Shown here in pieces: positions 54,708 through 64,000 of a stretch of DNA of 64,000 bases. The stretch comes from Toxorhynchites rutilus septentrionalis (Eukaryota > Arthropoda > Insecta > Diptera > Culicidae), in NCBI RefSeq assembly GCF_029784135.1, contig NC_073745.1, forward strand, positions 60,513,218 to 60,577,217, given 5' to 3'. The notes beneath the pieces were generated by a model. That model saw nothing but the letters and a program-made list of their open reading frames with translations. It did no database searches and had not been told where the DNA came from. How positions within the stretch are numbered: the stretch's first letter is position 1; the number at the start of each line of letters is the position of its first letter. The translations under genes and the position numbers were made by a program.

Positions 54708-55149
54708 TTTGCGAATGGATCCGTATCCGGTAAGTGGTCGAACTAAGCACAATCAAACGGTTTTAAATATAGTTCAAATCGATTTTTGAATCTATATCTG
54801 AGAACAGAGATGCACCGCGTGTTATGTTTCTGCCACTATCTGTTTTTAGAACTCGCACTTTGATCTTGCCTTCGGAGGGCAACTAATCCATGCTCCCTGC
54901 TCCACGGTTCATTCGCTTTTGAGCGTTATTTGTTTTGATCCAACGATTCGGAGTTCGGGAGCATGAAAGTTAGAGCAAAGGAGGATGGAACGAACAAAAA
55001 CAATTCGACGAGGGATGAATCGTTGCAATTCGCTACGATAAGGAACACGTTCACGGAATATTTTTTCACTTTGCAGAAACTGGCTCAGAAATTGCATATT
55101 TTCACACAGAGAAATAATTTGTATATATGACCTGTTTTGTGGTAAATAT
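54708..55149. other. Upstream (promoter) side of PEX1; no element recognised
   Basis: A GC-richer 150 bp (54840-54990) upstream of the start codon could hold the PEX1 promoter. I see no TATA box at a convincing distance, and no gene on the other strand. Confidence 0.3.
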
Positions 55150-55391
55150 CAAGGCGCCTAGAAGTATACCCTAAGGTGGGCCAACTTGCTAAAACCATAT
55201 TGGAAGTGTACTGTTTATTTGTAAACAAAACCCAATACCCATGCTTGCTTGCTCGTGATCAGTCTGTCTCTTTCACGCTTCAAGCAAATAATTCCCCTTC
55301 TGCTTTCTTCTGTACTGTTTTCATATACCGCTCCCCTAATCAACTTAGTGACGAAACGGTCTCACCTTAGGATATACTTGTATGCGCCTTG
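55150..55391. mobile_element. hAT-type MITE, 242 bp, with 8-bp target duplication
   Basis: Termini CAAGGCGCC at 55150 and its complement ending GCGCCTTG at 55391 extend as an imperfect inverted repeat of about 30 bp (TATACCCTAAGGTG / CACCTTAGGATATA). GTAAATAT stands on both sides (55142-55149, 55392-55399). The CAAGG terminus and 8-bp duplication identify the hAT superfamily. No coding sequence. Confidence 0.88.
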
Positions 55392-55399
55392 GTAAATAT

Positions 55400-55640
55400 G
55401 ACTATACAGTGATTCAAACTCTTAATCGTACGCCACCATGCAGATCTATTTTCCTTTCTACTGAAAGTCGAAAACAAGCTTTCGGAACATTCTATTGAGA
55501 TAAAGTCATAGTGTCATATGAGAGTTAAAGGGTCTGTGCTATCATGGTGACAGACATACAATTTTCGGAGTACAACGCTAGTACAGTTGTATGTCTGCCA
55601 TAAGTATCACATTACAATTGCTCAAAAGTTATTGATATTC
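55400..55640. repeat. Repeat copy homologous (inverted) to 61882-62735; includes an empty site
   Basis: 55410-55535 (CAAACTCTTAATCGTACGCC ... AAAGTCATAGTGTCATATGA) is the reverse complement of the two parts of 62613-62735 and 62340-62357 joined without the MITE between them. 55551-55597 is a compact palindromic unit starting CAGACATACAA and ending TTGTATGTCTG, the same unit as 61882-61930 inverted. Confidence 0.7.
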
Positions 55641-56105
55641 CTTTAAAATCTCCCGACATCAATCCCAGTAAAAAACTAAGGAAGTTTTTTTTTATTAATC
55701 CGTTTATTTTTACAGGCTCAGTTACATAAGTTTGAAGGAGCCAAACTCTTAACTATATTTCAACTAGCATATATCAACATGCTGTTTCCTCATTTCTATG
55801 GTTAATGAAATAGGAAACCGATTACTCGCGGTCGACTCGAGTTTAGAAGGGTGACACATTTTCATTAGGAAAAGGATGGGATGTAAGGAGATGTGTGTTT
55901 ACACTCGCACTCATATTCACATTCACATTCTCATTCACACTGACACTTCACACTCAATTCTTAAAACTATCCTTACATCTAATATGTATTAACAATTTAA
56001 CTTATTCTAATGTTAGTAGGAAGGGAACCGATAGCTCGCGAAGGACGAAAAGGAGGGGAAAAGGATGTATGAACAATCACACATGTAATCAAGGTCTAAC
56101 CGAGC

Positions 56106-57068
56106 CTACACATCTCTCACCGGCACATTGGACTGCTTTCCTCCAGCCCGAAGGGAGTTTTCTAAATTCGATCTGGCGACAAGATACAACTCGCACGACC
56201 AAACAACGTGTTCGATGTCGTGGTAACCATGGCCACAACCGCAGAGATTGCTGTCGGCAAGATTAAAACGAAAAAGCAGCGCGTCTAACGAACAGTGATT
56301 GGACATGAGTCGGGAGAAGGTGCGAATAAAGTCCCGACTCAAGTCCAGACTTTTGAACCACGGATTGAGGCTAACCTTAGGGATAATCGAGTGGAGCCAC
56401 CGGCCCAATACATCTTCGTTCCATTTGCGTTGCCAGTTAACTATGGTATTTTTGTGGACTAAAGAATAAAATTCATTGAAGGCGATTTGACGCTAATAAA
56501 TATCGCCTTCAATTGCACCTACCTTTGCTAATGAGTCAGCCCTCTCATTACCCGGAATTGAGCAATGTGAAGGGACCCAGACAAAGGTAATGCCATAACA
56601 GCGTCTGGATAAAGCACTCAAAATTTCTCGTATTCTCTCAAGGAAGTACGGCGAGTGCTTTTCCGGCCTCACTGAACGGATAGCTTCGACAGAGCTAAGA
56701 CTATCCGTTACAATGTAATAGTGTTCAACAGGTCGTGAGGCGACGTTGTCCAGCGCCCAGTGTATTGCTGCCAATTCAGCAATATACACTGAGCAAGGAT
56801 ACTGAAGACTGTGTGAGGTGCTAAAAAAATTGTTGAACACTCCAAATCCTGTGGACTCATTCATAGAGGACCCATCGATAAGGTACATATTATCACAATT
56901 GACACGCCAATACTTTGCTTCCAAAATCGTAGGAACGATCCCCGATCGATGATAATCTGGAATTCCATGGATATCCTGCTTCATGGACAGATCAAAATGC
57001 ACAGAGGAATTGATGTAGTCAGGAAAACAAACACGGTTGGGAATATACGAAGAAGGATCAACCTGCAT
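56106..57068 (-). pseudogene. I-clade LINE ORF2: RNase H and C-terminal region
   Basis: RNase H with YLIDGSSMNES (first Asp), SVYIAELAAIHWAL (Glu), IVTDSLSSVEAI (Asp) and WVPSHCSIPGNERADSLAK (His and last Asp): all four catalytic positions can be read. After a frameshift near 56493, the reading 56408-56106 carries a C-terminal segment with a Cys-His pattern (LCGCGHGYHDIEHVVWSCE), as in I-clade elements. RNase H would remove the RNA template during integration. Confidence 0.85.
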
Positions 57069-57085
57069 GGATACGAATTCATTTG

Positions 57086-58540
57086 CTATTGCATTGCTAT
57101 TGGGCGGTACGAATTGAAGTCGGACGCGGGTTTTCCGGGTTTTTGAATAACTATAACTCGTACTTGATGATTATCTGGAACAATATTATGTTCCAGAAAC
57201 CGATTGAATAAATTCAACAAGCGATGTTTCGCCACATCAGGGAGGTTTTTCAACAAGTTGAACTTAATTCGATCCGATCCCGGAGCAGAATTGTTACATG
57301 AAAGGAGAGCAAGAGAGAATTCTACCATCGAAAACTCAGAATCAAGATCGCACCTATCTTGTGGTATATCTCGAACAATTTTTTGCACAGGAGCGGAATC
57401 GGGACAAACCTTTCGTGCAAAATTAAAAATCCATCGATGTGAATATTCTTCGCTTTCATTCGTTGAAGAGCGATTTCTCATGTTTCGAGCCACTTTCCAT
57501 AATTTTTTCATTGACGTTTCTCGTGACAAACCTCCAACGAAATTTCGCCAATAAGCACGTTTTTTCCTTTGATCAAATTTTTGAACTGATTCTCAAGGGC
57601 TAAATACGTTTGAAAATTTTCAGGAGTTCCACGTTTCCGATAAGCTTTAAATGCATTCGATTTTTCTATATAAAGCTTGGAACATTGGCTATCCCACCAT
57701 AGATTGGGAGGCCTTCGGGAAATGGTGGAACCTGGAATGGGTTTCGTTTGAGCGCGAACTGCGCTGTCATAGATCAAACGAGAAAGGAAGTTATACTCCT
57801 CCAATGGAGGTAAACCATCTCTGGAATTGATGGCTAGAGCGATCGCGTCCGCATAATTTTTCCAGTCAATGAGTCTTGTGAGGTCATATGCCATGTTTAT
57901 AGATTCAGAAGAATTCGACCCAATGGTGATGGAAATTTTGATTGGCAAGTGATCACTACCGTTGGGGTTCTGGATTACATTCCACTTGCAATCCAACGAT
58001 AGTGAATTCGAGCAAAGCGAGAGGTCAAGAGCACTTGGGTTAGCAGGAGGTTTAGGTACACGTGTTGTTTCCCCAGTGTTCAAAACGGTCATATTGAAGC
58101 TGTTACAAAGGTCATATATCAACGATGAACGATTGTCGTCGTACTGTTCCCCCCAGGCAGTTCCGTGAGAGTTGAAGTCTCCCAAGATCAATCGTGGCTC
58201 AGGAAGGAGTGAGCACATGTCAACAAGTTGCTTGCGGCTAACCGCAGCTCTCGGAGGCCAATACAAGCTGACAATACAGAGGTCTTTTCCTCTGATGTTG
58301 GCATGACAAGCAACAGCTTCAATCCCTCCAATAGGTGGAAGGTCAATTCGAAAAAATGAGTGGCACTTATTGATCCCCAATAGCACCCCTCCGTATCTGT
58401 CATCACGGTCCAAGCGTATAATATTGAAATCATGGAAAGAGAGATAGAGCAAAAACATCACAATTGAACTTATGAATTTAAAATTTGAATGTATCCAATT
58501 TAGGGATAAGACTACGACAATTCCACTGTAAAACAGTGAT
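57086..58540 (-). pseudogene. I-clade LINE ORF2: endonuclease and start of RT
   Basis: The start near 58530 reads WNCRSLIPKLDTFKF, then NCDVFAL, after which a deletion removes the CETWL catalytic block and shifts the frame. The rest of the endonuclease follows: LILGDFNSHGTAWG, ALDLSLCSNSL and the SDHLPI box. A frameshift near 57510-57535 leads into the RT N-terminal region: FSLALLSCNNSAPGSDRI, IVIQKPGKPASDFNSYRPIAM (RT motif 1). At that point the next residues belong to the region before RNase H, so RT motifs A-C (including the catalytic aspartates) are deleted at about 57075-57095. Confidence 0.85.
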
Positions 58541-58858
58541 ATCTCCGACCTCTCTATTTAAATTAGACATCAAGAGAGATAATCATTGCAAGGAGGGGCC
58601 ATGTTTGCATCAATTGTTGCAAAATTGCCTTTAATACTGGAAGCATTGAAATGACAATGGTTCTGATGGAGTCGGAAACGTTAAAACACTTGAAGATTTG
58701 ATCCAAAAGGTCAGACAACTTTATAAATCCCGATTGGGAAGTTGAGCTGGACGGAAAAATAGGGACAGTTGGGGTTTTTGATGTCCCCTCGAGTGCTGGG
58801 TTGTTCGAAGGTGAACTATTCCCACGGAAGCCAGGAGGAACCTGATTTTGCTTGTCCG

Positions 58859-60019
58859 CTACACTCGTTTTTTTAGGCTAACAGGGGATATCACCGGAGG
58901 GACTTGTGATTGAATTTTGGGAGTGGTCACATTTTTGCGCCGGGGATTCCCTTGGGAAATAAACGGTGTGCCCCCGTGAGCTGTGTCCGATTCCATTTCG
59001 TCAACTGGCAACGTGAAAAAGATATTGTGTGAGGAGATTGGATGTTGTTGTTGTTGGGCCTGTGGAGAAGCGCCCTTTAAAATTTCCGCAAAAGTGCGTT
59101 TCGAGCATTCCTTTAAAGAGCGCTTCTGTTTCTCCCAGCGACTCTTGTAAGTTTCACAAGCTGAGAGCACATGTGGAGTCCCCCCGCAATATGGACACTT
59201 ATGCTCAGTCGCACTGCAGGATTTGCACATGTTGCTCTCCGCAAGTGGCACAGCGCTCCTTGTTGGCGCAGTAGTCTGCTGTGTGACCAACTGACTTGCA
59301 TTTGTTGCAAGTCATGGGCTTTGGCACGAAGAGACGCAGCGGAAGCCTCAATTTGTCCACCATAACGTAGTCAGGGAGGGCGGAACCAGCAAAAGTTACT
59401 CGAAACGAGACGGACGGCGTGAATTTTGTTTACCCCTCTTCCTGGGACACTTTTCCTAATTGATGGCAGTCCAAAATTTTAACTTTCGTCAAAGGGAGCT
59501 TTTTAAATCTGCCATCTCCCTCTTTTATTCATGCGCTCGCCAGACCCGTTTCTGTAATCACCCCCGAAATTTCTACGTTATGGCAGGGTACATAGACGCG
59601 ATATTCTAGTACGAACCTATTGTCGACAACAATCTCGTTAGCTTGCTTCCGATCAGCCACGACAACACGCAGTTTGTTCGGTCGAACCTTTCTTATTTCG
59701 ACCACGGAGGAATAATTTTTTGTCAGATCTTTCATGATCTGAATGACGTTGAGCGATTTCCCGTTGGGTTTTGGCCGGAAGAAAACAACCCATGGACCAG
59801 ATCCAGATGCATCATCTGGATAGACCTTGACACGCGGAGAGGGGACAACTGAGCGGGAGGACGAGGTCGATTGTTGAGCGGGAGCGGGAACAGTTGGGCT
59901 GGGAGGCAAGTTCGGGAGATAATCGGAAGCGGGAGATTGAGGGGGCGAAGTGGAAAAGTTTGCCAAAAAAGCGACTTCCCAGTAGTTAGTGAGGAGGAAA
60001 CATCAGATTCAATGTCCAT
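58859..60019 (-). pseudogene. I-clade LINE ORF1 (gag-like, zinc-knuckle protein)
   Basis: A start at 60019 (MDIESDVSSS) is followed by a frameshift near 59965. The next reading has a Pro/Ser-rich segment, then PWVVFFRPKPNGKSLNVIQI and VVEIRKVRPNKLRVVVADRK, an RRM-like fold typical of LINE ORF1. After further shifts near 59529, zinc knuckles follow with CKSCSATEHKCPYCGGTPH. The tail is Gln-rich (AQQQQHP). The protein would bind element RNA in ribonucleoprotein particles. At least three frameshifts make it non-coding. Confidence 0.78.
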
Positions 60020-60100
60020 ATCAAGAGGATCGCACTCTGCTATTATGGCAGATATACAATTATACTTTTTCTTTTTTTTTTAAATCCTTAACCTAATATG

Positions 60101-60137
<37 letters not shown>

Positions 60138-60184
60138 TAAAATACTTGAAGCGCACGGTGCGGATGATTTGTAACGGTGCTCCA

Positions 60185-60217
<33 letters not shown>

Positions 60218-60270
60218 CTAAAATACTTGAAGCGCACGGTGCGGATGATTTGTAACGGTGCTCCAATCGA
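60101..60270. repeat. (TA)n microsatellites and a 54-bp direct duplication
   Basis: Two TA-dinucleotide runs (60101-60134 and about 60190-60216) are each followed by the same unit, ACTAAAATACTTGAAGCGCA ... GGTGCTCCAATCGA (about 60135-60188 and 60217-60270). The duplication lies in the 5' region of the I-clade LINE and probably arose by slippage or unequal exchange between the TA runs. Confidence 0.85.
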
Positions 60271-60700
60271 ACCACGTGATGATCGCTTGGCACAACAGCA
60301 ATGGTGTATCGCACCACAATACGATGACGATGGAACGGCACACGCTCACAGCGCCCGCAGTGGAGGACTTCTCCCTTCCGCTGGTTGTGATTACTTATCA
60401 CTTCACTCTCGCAATAAAGAAAACACCGTTAGGGCGAAACAATCACTTCAGCGAAACCGATAACGGTATTGTTCCAACACAATAAGGGACACGAACAACT
60501 TTGCGTCCGGCGGCTTCGGACTGCGCGAGCTGACTGAACTAAGGAAGTTATCTGTGTACAAAATTTAGAAACCATAAAATTTCTAAAAATTACGATTTTA
60601 AAAACCACTTGATAAAAAATGGATGAATATTCCTTCCAAATACACAAAAAAAACTCGAAGATAACGGCTAAAGATAGCTAAAGATAGTTGCAATAAACAA

Positions 60701-61737
60701 CCCAGGTAGCCATAAGCATTAACTTTTAGCTCTATTGTAGCACTATTTCAACATCTCTCATGCAAAATGGCAGTATATCTGCTTTTTTATGCTTCTAGGC
60801 CTTATATCAACATTATTAAAGCATATACACATTAATTAAAATAAGCATTAATGAAGGTCATATATGCACATTGATTGCTACCATATAATGCTTACAAGCG
60901 TTAAGATAAAACATATGAAAATAACCATTAATGAAAGCCCTATATACGCAATTAGTGCTCTCATATAATGCTTATAAGCATTAGGATAAAACATTCATGC
61001 GTTCAGCATTAGATATCTGGATGCAAGTGTTTGTCTCAAAAAGAACATAACATGGATATTTTAGGCCAAAAATATGCTTCCAAGCCGGCCAACAAAACCC
61101 GCTCATACATGATCTTTCTGAGCAGGTACCTGAGCAGTTGTTTTAATATGACTATTTCCAACTAATTCATCTATATCAACAGTGGTCCAGATAGCAAAGG
61201 CACAACAGAGGAACGCACATGTTGCTGAAGTACCCCTGTTCGAATCTCATAAGGTAATTTTCGTATAATAATTATTTCTCATTCCAAACAGTGTGCCGTA
61301 GATCTAAATAAAGAAGAATACTGTTATAACCTCAATAAACAACTTGCAATAATCTGCAATAAATCTGTGTGGGTGGTGGGCCCATGAAATGTATATGATT
61401 TTTTTTTTGTTTTCTGTCGATTGATTTCAATGGCTTTTTCCTAGAAAAAAAAACGGAAGAAAAACATCTTGACGTTTTTATGGAATCATATTTAAGCATG
61501 AATGATGCTTATTTAATGCTGCCATCACAAGTGATGTTTTAGATAGCCATAAGTAAGCTTTAGTAATGCTTATTTAAAGCTGTAACTCAAGCATTAAAAG
61601 AGCCCCATATTTCGCCTTTTTAGCATTATATACATCCTATATTGGTTAATAGCGCTTGATAAGCATTTATTCAGTATTCTATATGTGGATACAGTGCTGA
61701 TTGAAGACTATTTCTAAGTGCTTACTGGTTACCTGGG
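60701..61737. mobile_element. MITE-like element with CCCAGGTA(G/A)CCA termini
   Basis: The left CCCAGGTAGCCATAAGCA (60701) and right (reverse complement CCCAGGTAACCAGTAAGCA, ending 61737) are inverted termini of about 18 bp. Inside, an ~80-bp unit (AAGCATTAATGAA...CATATAATGCTTA(C/T)AAGC) is tandemly repeated at 60843 and 60922, and AAGCATTA-type cores recur elsewhere. No coding sequence and no clear target duplication. Confidence 0.6.
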
Positions 61738-61881
61738 AAGGGACACCATAATTATGATGGAATTCTAAGATTGATCAACTCCTTCGAAATCGAGTTGAGA
61801 TTTCAACCACCGTACGAATATGAGTATGTGTCAATTTTTATACACTAGCACATACATTCGCCTAATCTTATACTTATGACA

Positions 61882-62295
61882 GACATACAACTGTACTAGC
61901 GTTGTACTTCGAAAATTGTATGTCTGTCACCATGTACAGCGCTAGAATCATGCAAGCAACTCGGTACAATCGCTGTACCTGTACCGACCTATTTTACCGC
62001 TGTACATGGCTACAGTTGTACTGTGCGCAGCGCCATAGACGGTTAGTGGTGGGTAGCATGAACAAAACGAATTAAAACATTTGGTATACATTCTTTTCAT
62101 TGATTTTCTCTTGAGTTGATAACTCAGATTGGAAACATATTTGTTGTGTTTGATAGTTTAGACGCTGAATAAAAACCTTTTTCATTGAAATATTGGTGAA
62201 AATACAATGCAATAAATTCAAACTTCTGATTGTCAGTTTGACATGCGGTACAATGTACAACCAAAGTAAGTAGCGCTAGTACAGTTGTATGTCTG
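61882..62295. mobile_element. MITE, 414 bp, with perfect 22-bp inverted repeats
   Basis: CAGACATACAACTGTACTAG with CG at 61882-61903 has its exact reverse complement at 62274-62295. The left end continues as a 48-bp palindromic unit also found at 55551-55597. The interior is AT-rich with no coding signal. Confidence 0.75.
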
Positions 62296-62357
62296 TCCAT
62301 GGTATAAATAAAAACTATTATTCTGAATACAGAAAGCAAACCTGTTAACTCTTATAT

Positions 62358-62612
62358 GAGGGGCTCAGAATGCAAGGGGTGTAAGTGACTTGATCGATTT
62401 CTCTTCATCAACTTTTTATTTAGTTAATAAATCAACTGCAAAAACGTTCCAATTTAAGTTTTCTATAGAATTCGATAGATGAGGTTCTGACCTACCTTCC
62501 ACATTGTGAAAAACAGTTGGGAATGTATTTGCTGCAAAGTTATGACCAAAAGAGAGAGTCTATGTAGAGAAATCGATTAAATCACTTACACCCCTTTCAT
62601 TCTAAGCCCCTC
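62358..62612. mobile_element. MITE, 255 bp, with ~50-bp inverted repeats and ATAT target duplication
   Basis: The left GAGGGGCTCAGAATGCAAGG ... GTGTAAGTGACTTGATCG and right, in reverse complement, GAGGGGCTTAGAATGAAAGG ... GTGTAAGTGATTTAATCG, are arms of about 50 bp. ATAT flanks both ends (62354-62357 and 62613-62616). The related copy at 55510-55525 shows the site without the insert (single ATAT), which confirms the boundaries. Confidence 0.85.
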
Positions 62613-62733
62613 ATATGACATCATGACTTTATCTAAATAGAATTTTCCGAAAGCTCGCTTTCGACTTTCTATAGAAGGGAAATAGATCTGCATGGTGGCG
62701 TACGATTACGAGTTTGAGACACTGTATCTTAAA

Positions 62734-63426
62734 CATGAAATCTCGCGTAGCTTTTGAAAAGGTCCAATGTAACATTTTCGTCAACTCGAGAAAAATGAAG
62801 TTGAAGACCCGAACATTATTCCGCGAATTGTCTTAAAAGGTATCGATTTTTATCACTACTTTTACCACTAGCAGTCAATAATAACTCTGAAAAACCAATC
62901 GTAACAGTTGTTCCGTGATTTGAGCTGAAATTTACTTAAATTTATTTTAAAATGTTACATTGGACGTTTTGACTGCCCCTGTTTGCACATTGGACATATT
63001 ACGTTTCACGATAAGAATTTGAAACTAACTACTGAAGAACAATCGAAACATCAGCATTTCGTTCTAAAGACAGATTATTATTGTAATCACTCGTTGAATT
63101 GCACTGACATAGATAACAACACCTGAAAGAAACAAAAACTCGAAACGACCGAAGTACGACTTCGTGTTGTTTTGATTGCTTTGTTACTTCGGACGTTTCG
63201 AGCGTCGGAGGAAAGAGGCGTCTGAAGTAACAGCCGAGTGCTTAAAATCCGAATCTGTACATTGGATATTTTTTGTATCGACGATAAAAAGGTGAAGAAG
63301 ATTGATACGTGAATGATTGTTTTTGTAATGCAATAAATGATTGAAAACTAATAGCTTGCACCCATTAACTCGATTTGTTCACATTTGTTACACAGGACCT
63401 TTTCAAAAGTTAAGCGAGAGTTTCAT
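62734..63426. mobile_element. MITE-like element with ~30-bp inverted repeats
   Basis: The left ATGAAATCTCGCGTAGCTTT ... AAAAGGTCC (62735-62765) is matched inverted by GGACCTTTTCAAAAGTTAAG ... GTTTCAT (63395-63426). Inside are repeated TACATTGGA(C/T) cores (62767 inverted, 62958, 62985, 63257) and a hairpin with 18-bp arms CTCGAAACGACCGAAGTA / TACTTCGGACGTTTCGAG at about 63133-63201. No coding sequence. Confidence 0.6.
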
Positions 63427-64000
63427 AATGGTTGAGTTTTCATGATATTACGAATATGTTTTTTTCATCAAATATAAATTTCTAAAGATCTTTTCTAACT
63501 CGAGAAAAGTTAGTGTTAGAATAAAAATGTCTGTATAGTTTTGCATGCAGAATTGCGTGTAAAATCATTTTTGTATTACTTTTCTCGAAATGTTTCAATT
63601 TTTGGAATTTCATCAATTCCTAGGATATAATATTTACATTTGCGTAAGATAATCCATGCACCACTAGTCATCATAATTTCCTATGATCCTCTTATCTCTC
63701 CACCCTAATAACTTTTTGTTTACATCGAGTACCGTTATCTATTATCTATAGAAACTGCGTATTAATTCGTGATCAAATTCACTAGACATTAAAATTCGTA
63801 CAAATGAAGTGTAAATTATTGCATGTGGTTGGATAAAGTATTCAGTATGATTCCTTGCTGTGGTGGCTGAGATCAGACATACGACCGCAAAGGGTTAATG
63901 AATTGCAGAATGATCGATAAGGATTTAAAAAAATAATAAAATATTTTAATACGCTTTTAATACCCTCTGAAAATTCTCCGAACTATGGCGGAAAAGGTTT
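63427..64000. other. Window end, no feature recognised
   Basis: AT-rich DNA. The core AACTCGAGAAAA near 63498 echoes 62783 within the adjoining element, so its repeat may extend past the stated end. No gene is seen. Confidence 0.3.

Larger units (their letters stand above)
55685..60546 (-). mobile_element. I-clade LINE with RNase H domain (MosquI-like), internally deleted
   Basis: A minus-strand LINE with a GC-rich 5' region (60546-60020, starting TTAGTTCAGTCAGCTCGC), ORF1 with zinc knuckles (60019-58859), ORF2 with endonuclease, remnant reverse transcriptase and RNase H (58540-56106), and a 3' end with an A-rich tail near 55690. The ORF1 knuckles plus an RNase H domain after the RT are marks of the I clade; mosquito members are known as MosquI. 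Deletions removed the endonuclease ETW segment and almost the whole RT palm, so it is inactive. Confidence 0.85.

Overview
The window looks like nuclear DNA of a dipteran insect, most likely a culicine (Aedes-like) mosquito. It is AT-rich, holds one recognisable host gene spread over about 26.5 kb with two very long introns, and is filled with nested transposable elements. These include a mosquito-type ITmD37E Tc1/mariner element (the DD37E spacing was counted in the translation), an I-clade LINE with an RNase H domain, Helitrons ending in CTAG, several tRNA-derived SINE families and many MITEs. The species call is inference; the gene and element calls rest on motifs, splice sites, terminal repeats and target-site duplications read from the sequence.

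The host gene is PEX1, the double-AAA ATPase that works with PEX6 to pull ubiquitinated PEX5 out of the peroxisomal membrane. It lies on the minus strand. Nine coding exons join in phase: 54707-54615, 54202-53975, 45126-45012, 44955-43624, 29805-29547, 29483-29161, 29099-28815, 28750-28392 and 28334-28155. Together they give 1058 codons covering the N-terminal adaptor domain, D1 and D2. The last exon ends in a consensus splice donor, so a C-terminal exon is still missing; I could not find it in the lower part of the window.

Layout. 0.2-3.7 kb: a Helitron on the minus strand with helicase remnants, interrupted by an ITmD37E element. 3.7-5.7 kb: unique-looking, GC-rich DNA with an E2F-like palindrome. 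5.7-8.4 kb: a 5'-truncated LINE abutting a Tc1-like fragment. 8.4-16.8 kb: MITEs, a ~120-bp tandem family and a decayed Tc1-like transposase. 16.85-24.8 kb: two Helitron-derived arrays of a ~143-bp unit, a truncated mariner and a LINE fragment. 18.7-40.3 kb: a dispersed family marked by the palindrome GACGTAG-N2-CTACGTC; one copy contains a broken histone H2A gene and two histone-type 3' stem-loops. 27.1-27.4 kb: a solo LTR with a 5-bp target duplication.

PEX1 intron 4 (29.8-43.6 kb) holds a pogo MITE, a 1.5-kb near-palindrome, a LINE ORF1 fragment, a Harbinger-like MITE with nested repeats, and SINEs. PEX1 intron 2 (45.1-54.0 kb) holds a mariner-like element next to a Ty3/gypsy retrotransposon. 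The gypsy element is split by a Tigger/pogo transposon with its own intron, and that transposon carries a SINE that now supplies its stop codon. Beyond the PEX1 start, 55.1-63.4 kb is a dense MITE region around an I-clade LINE that lost most of its reverse transcriptase by internal deletion.

Apart from PEX1, and possibly the Tigger transposase, I see no intact protein-coding gene.
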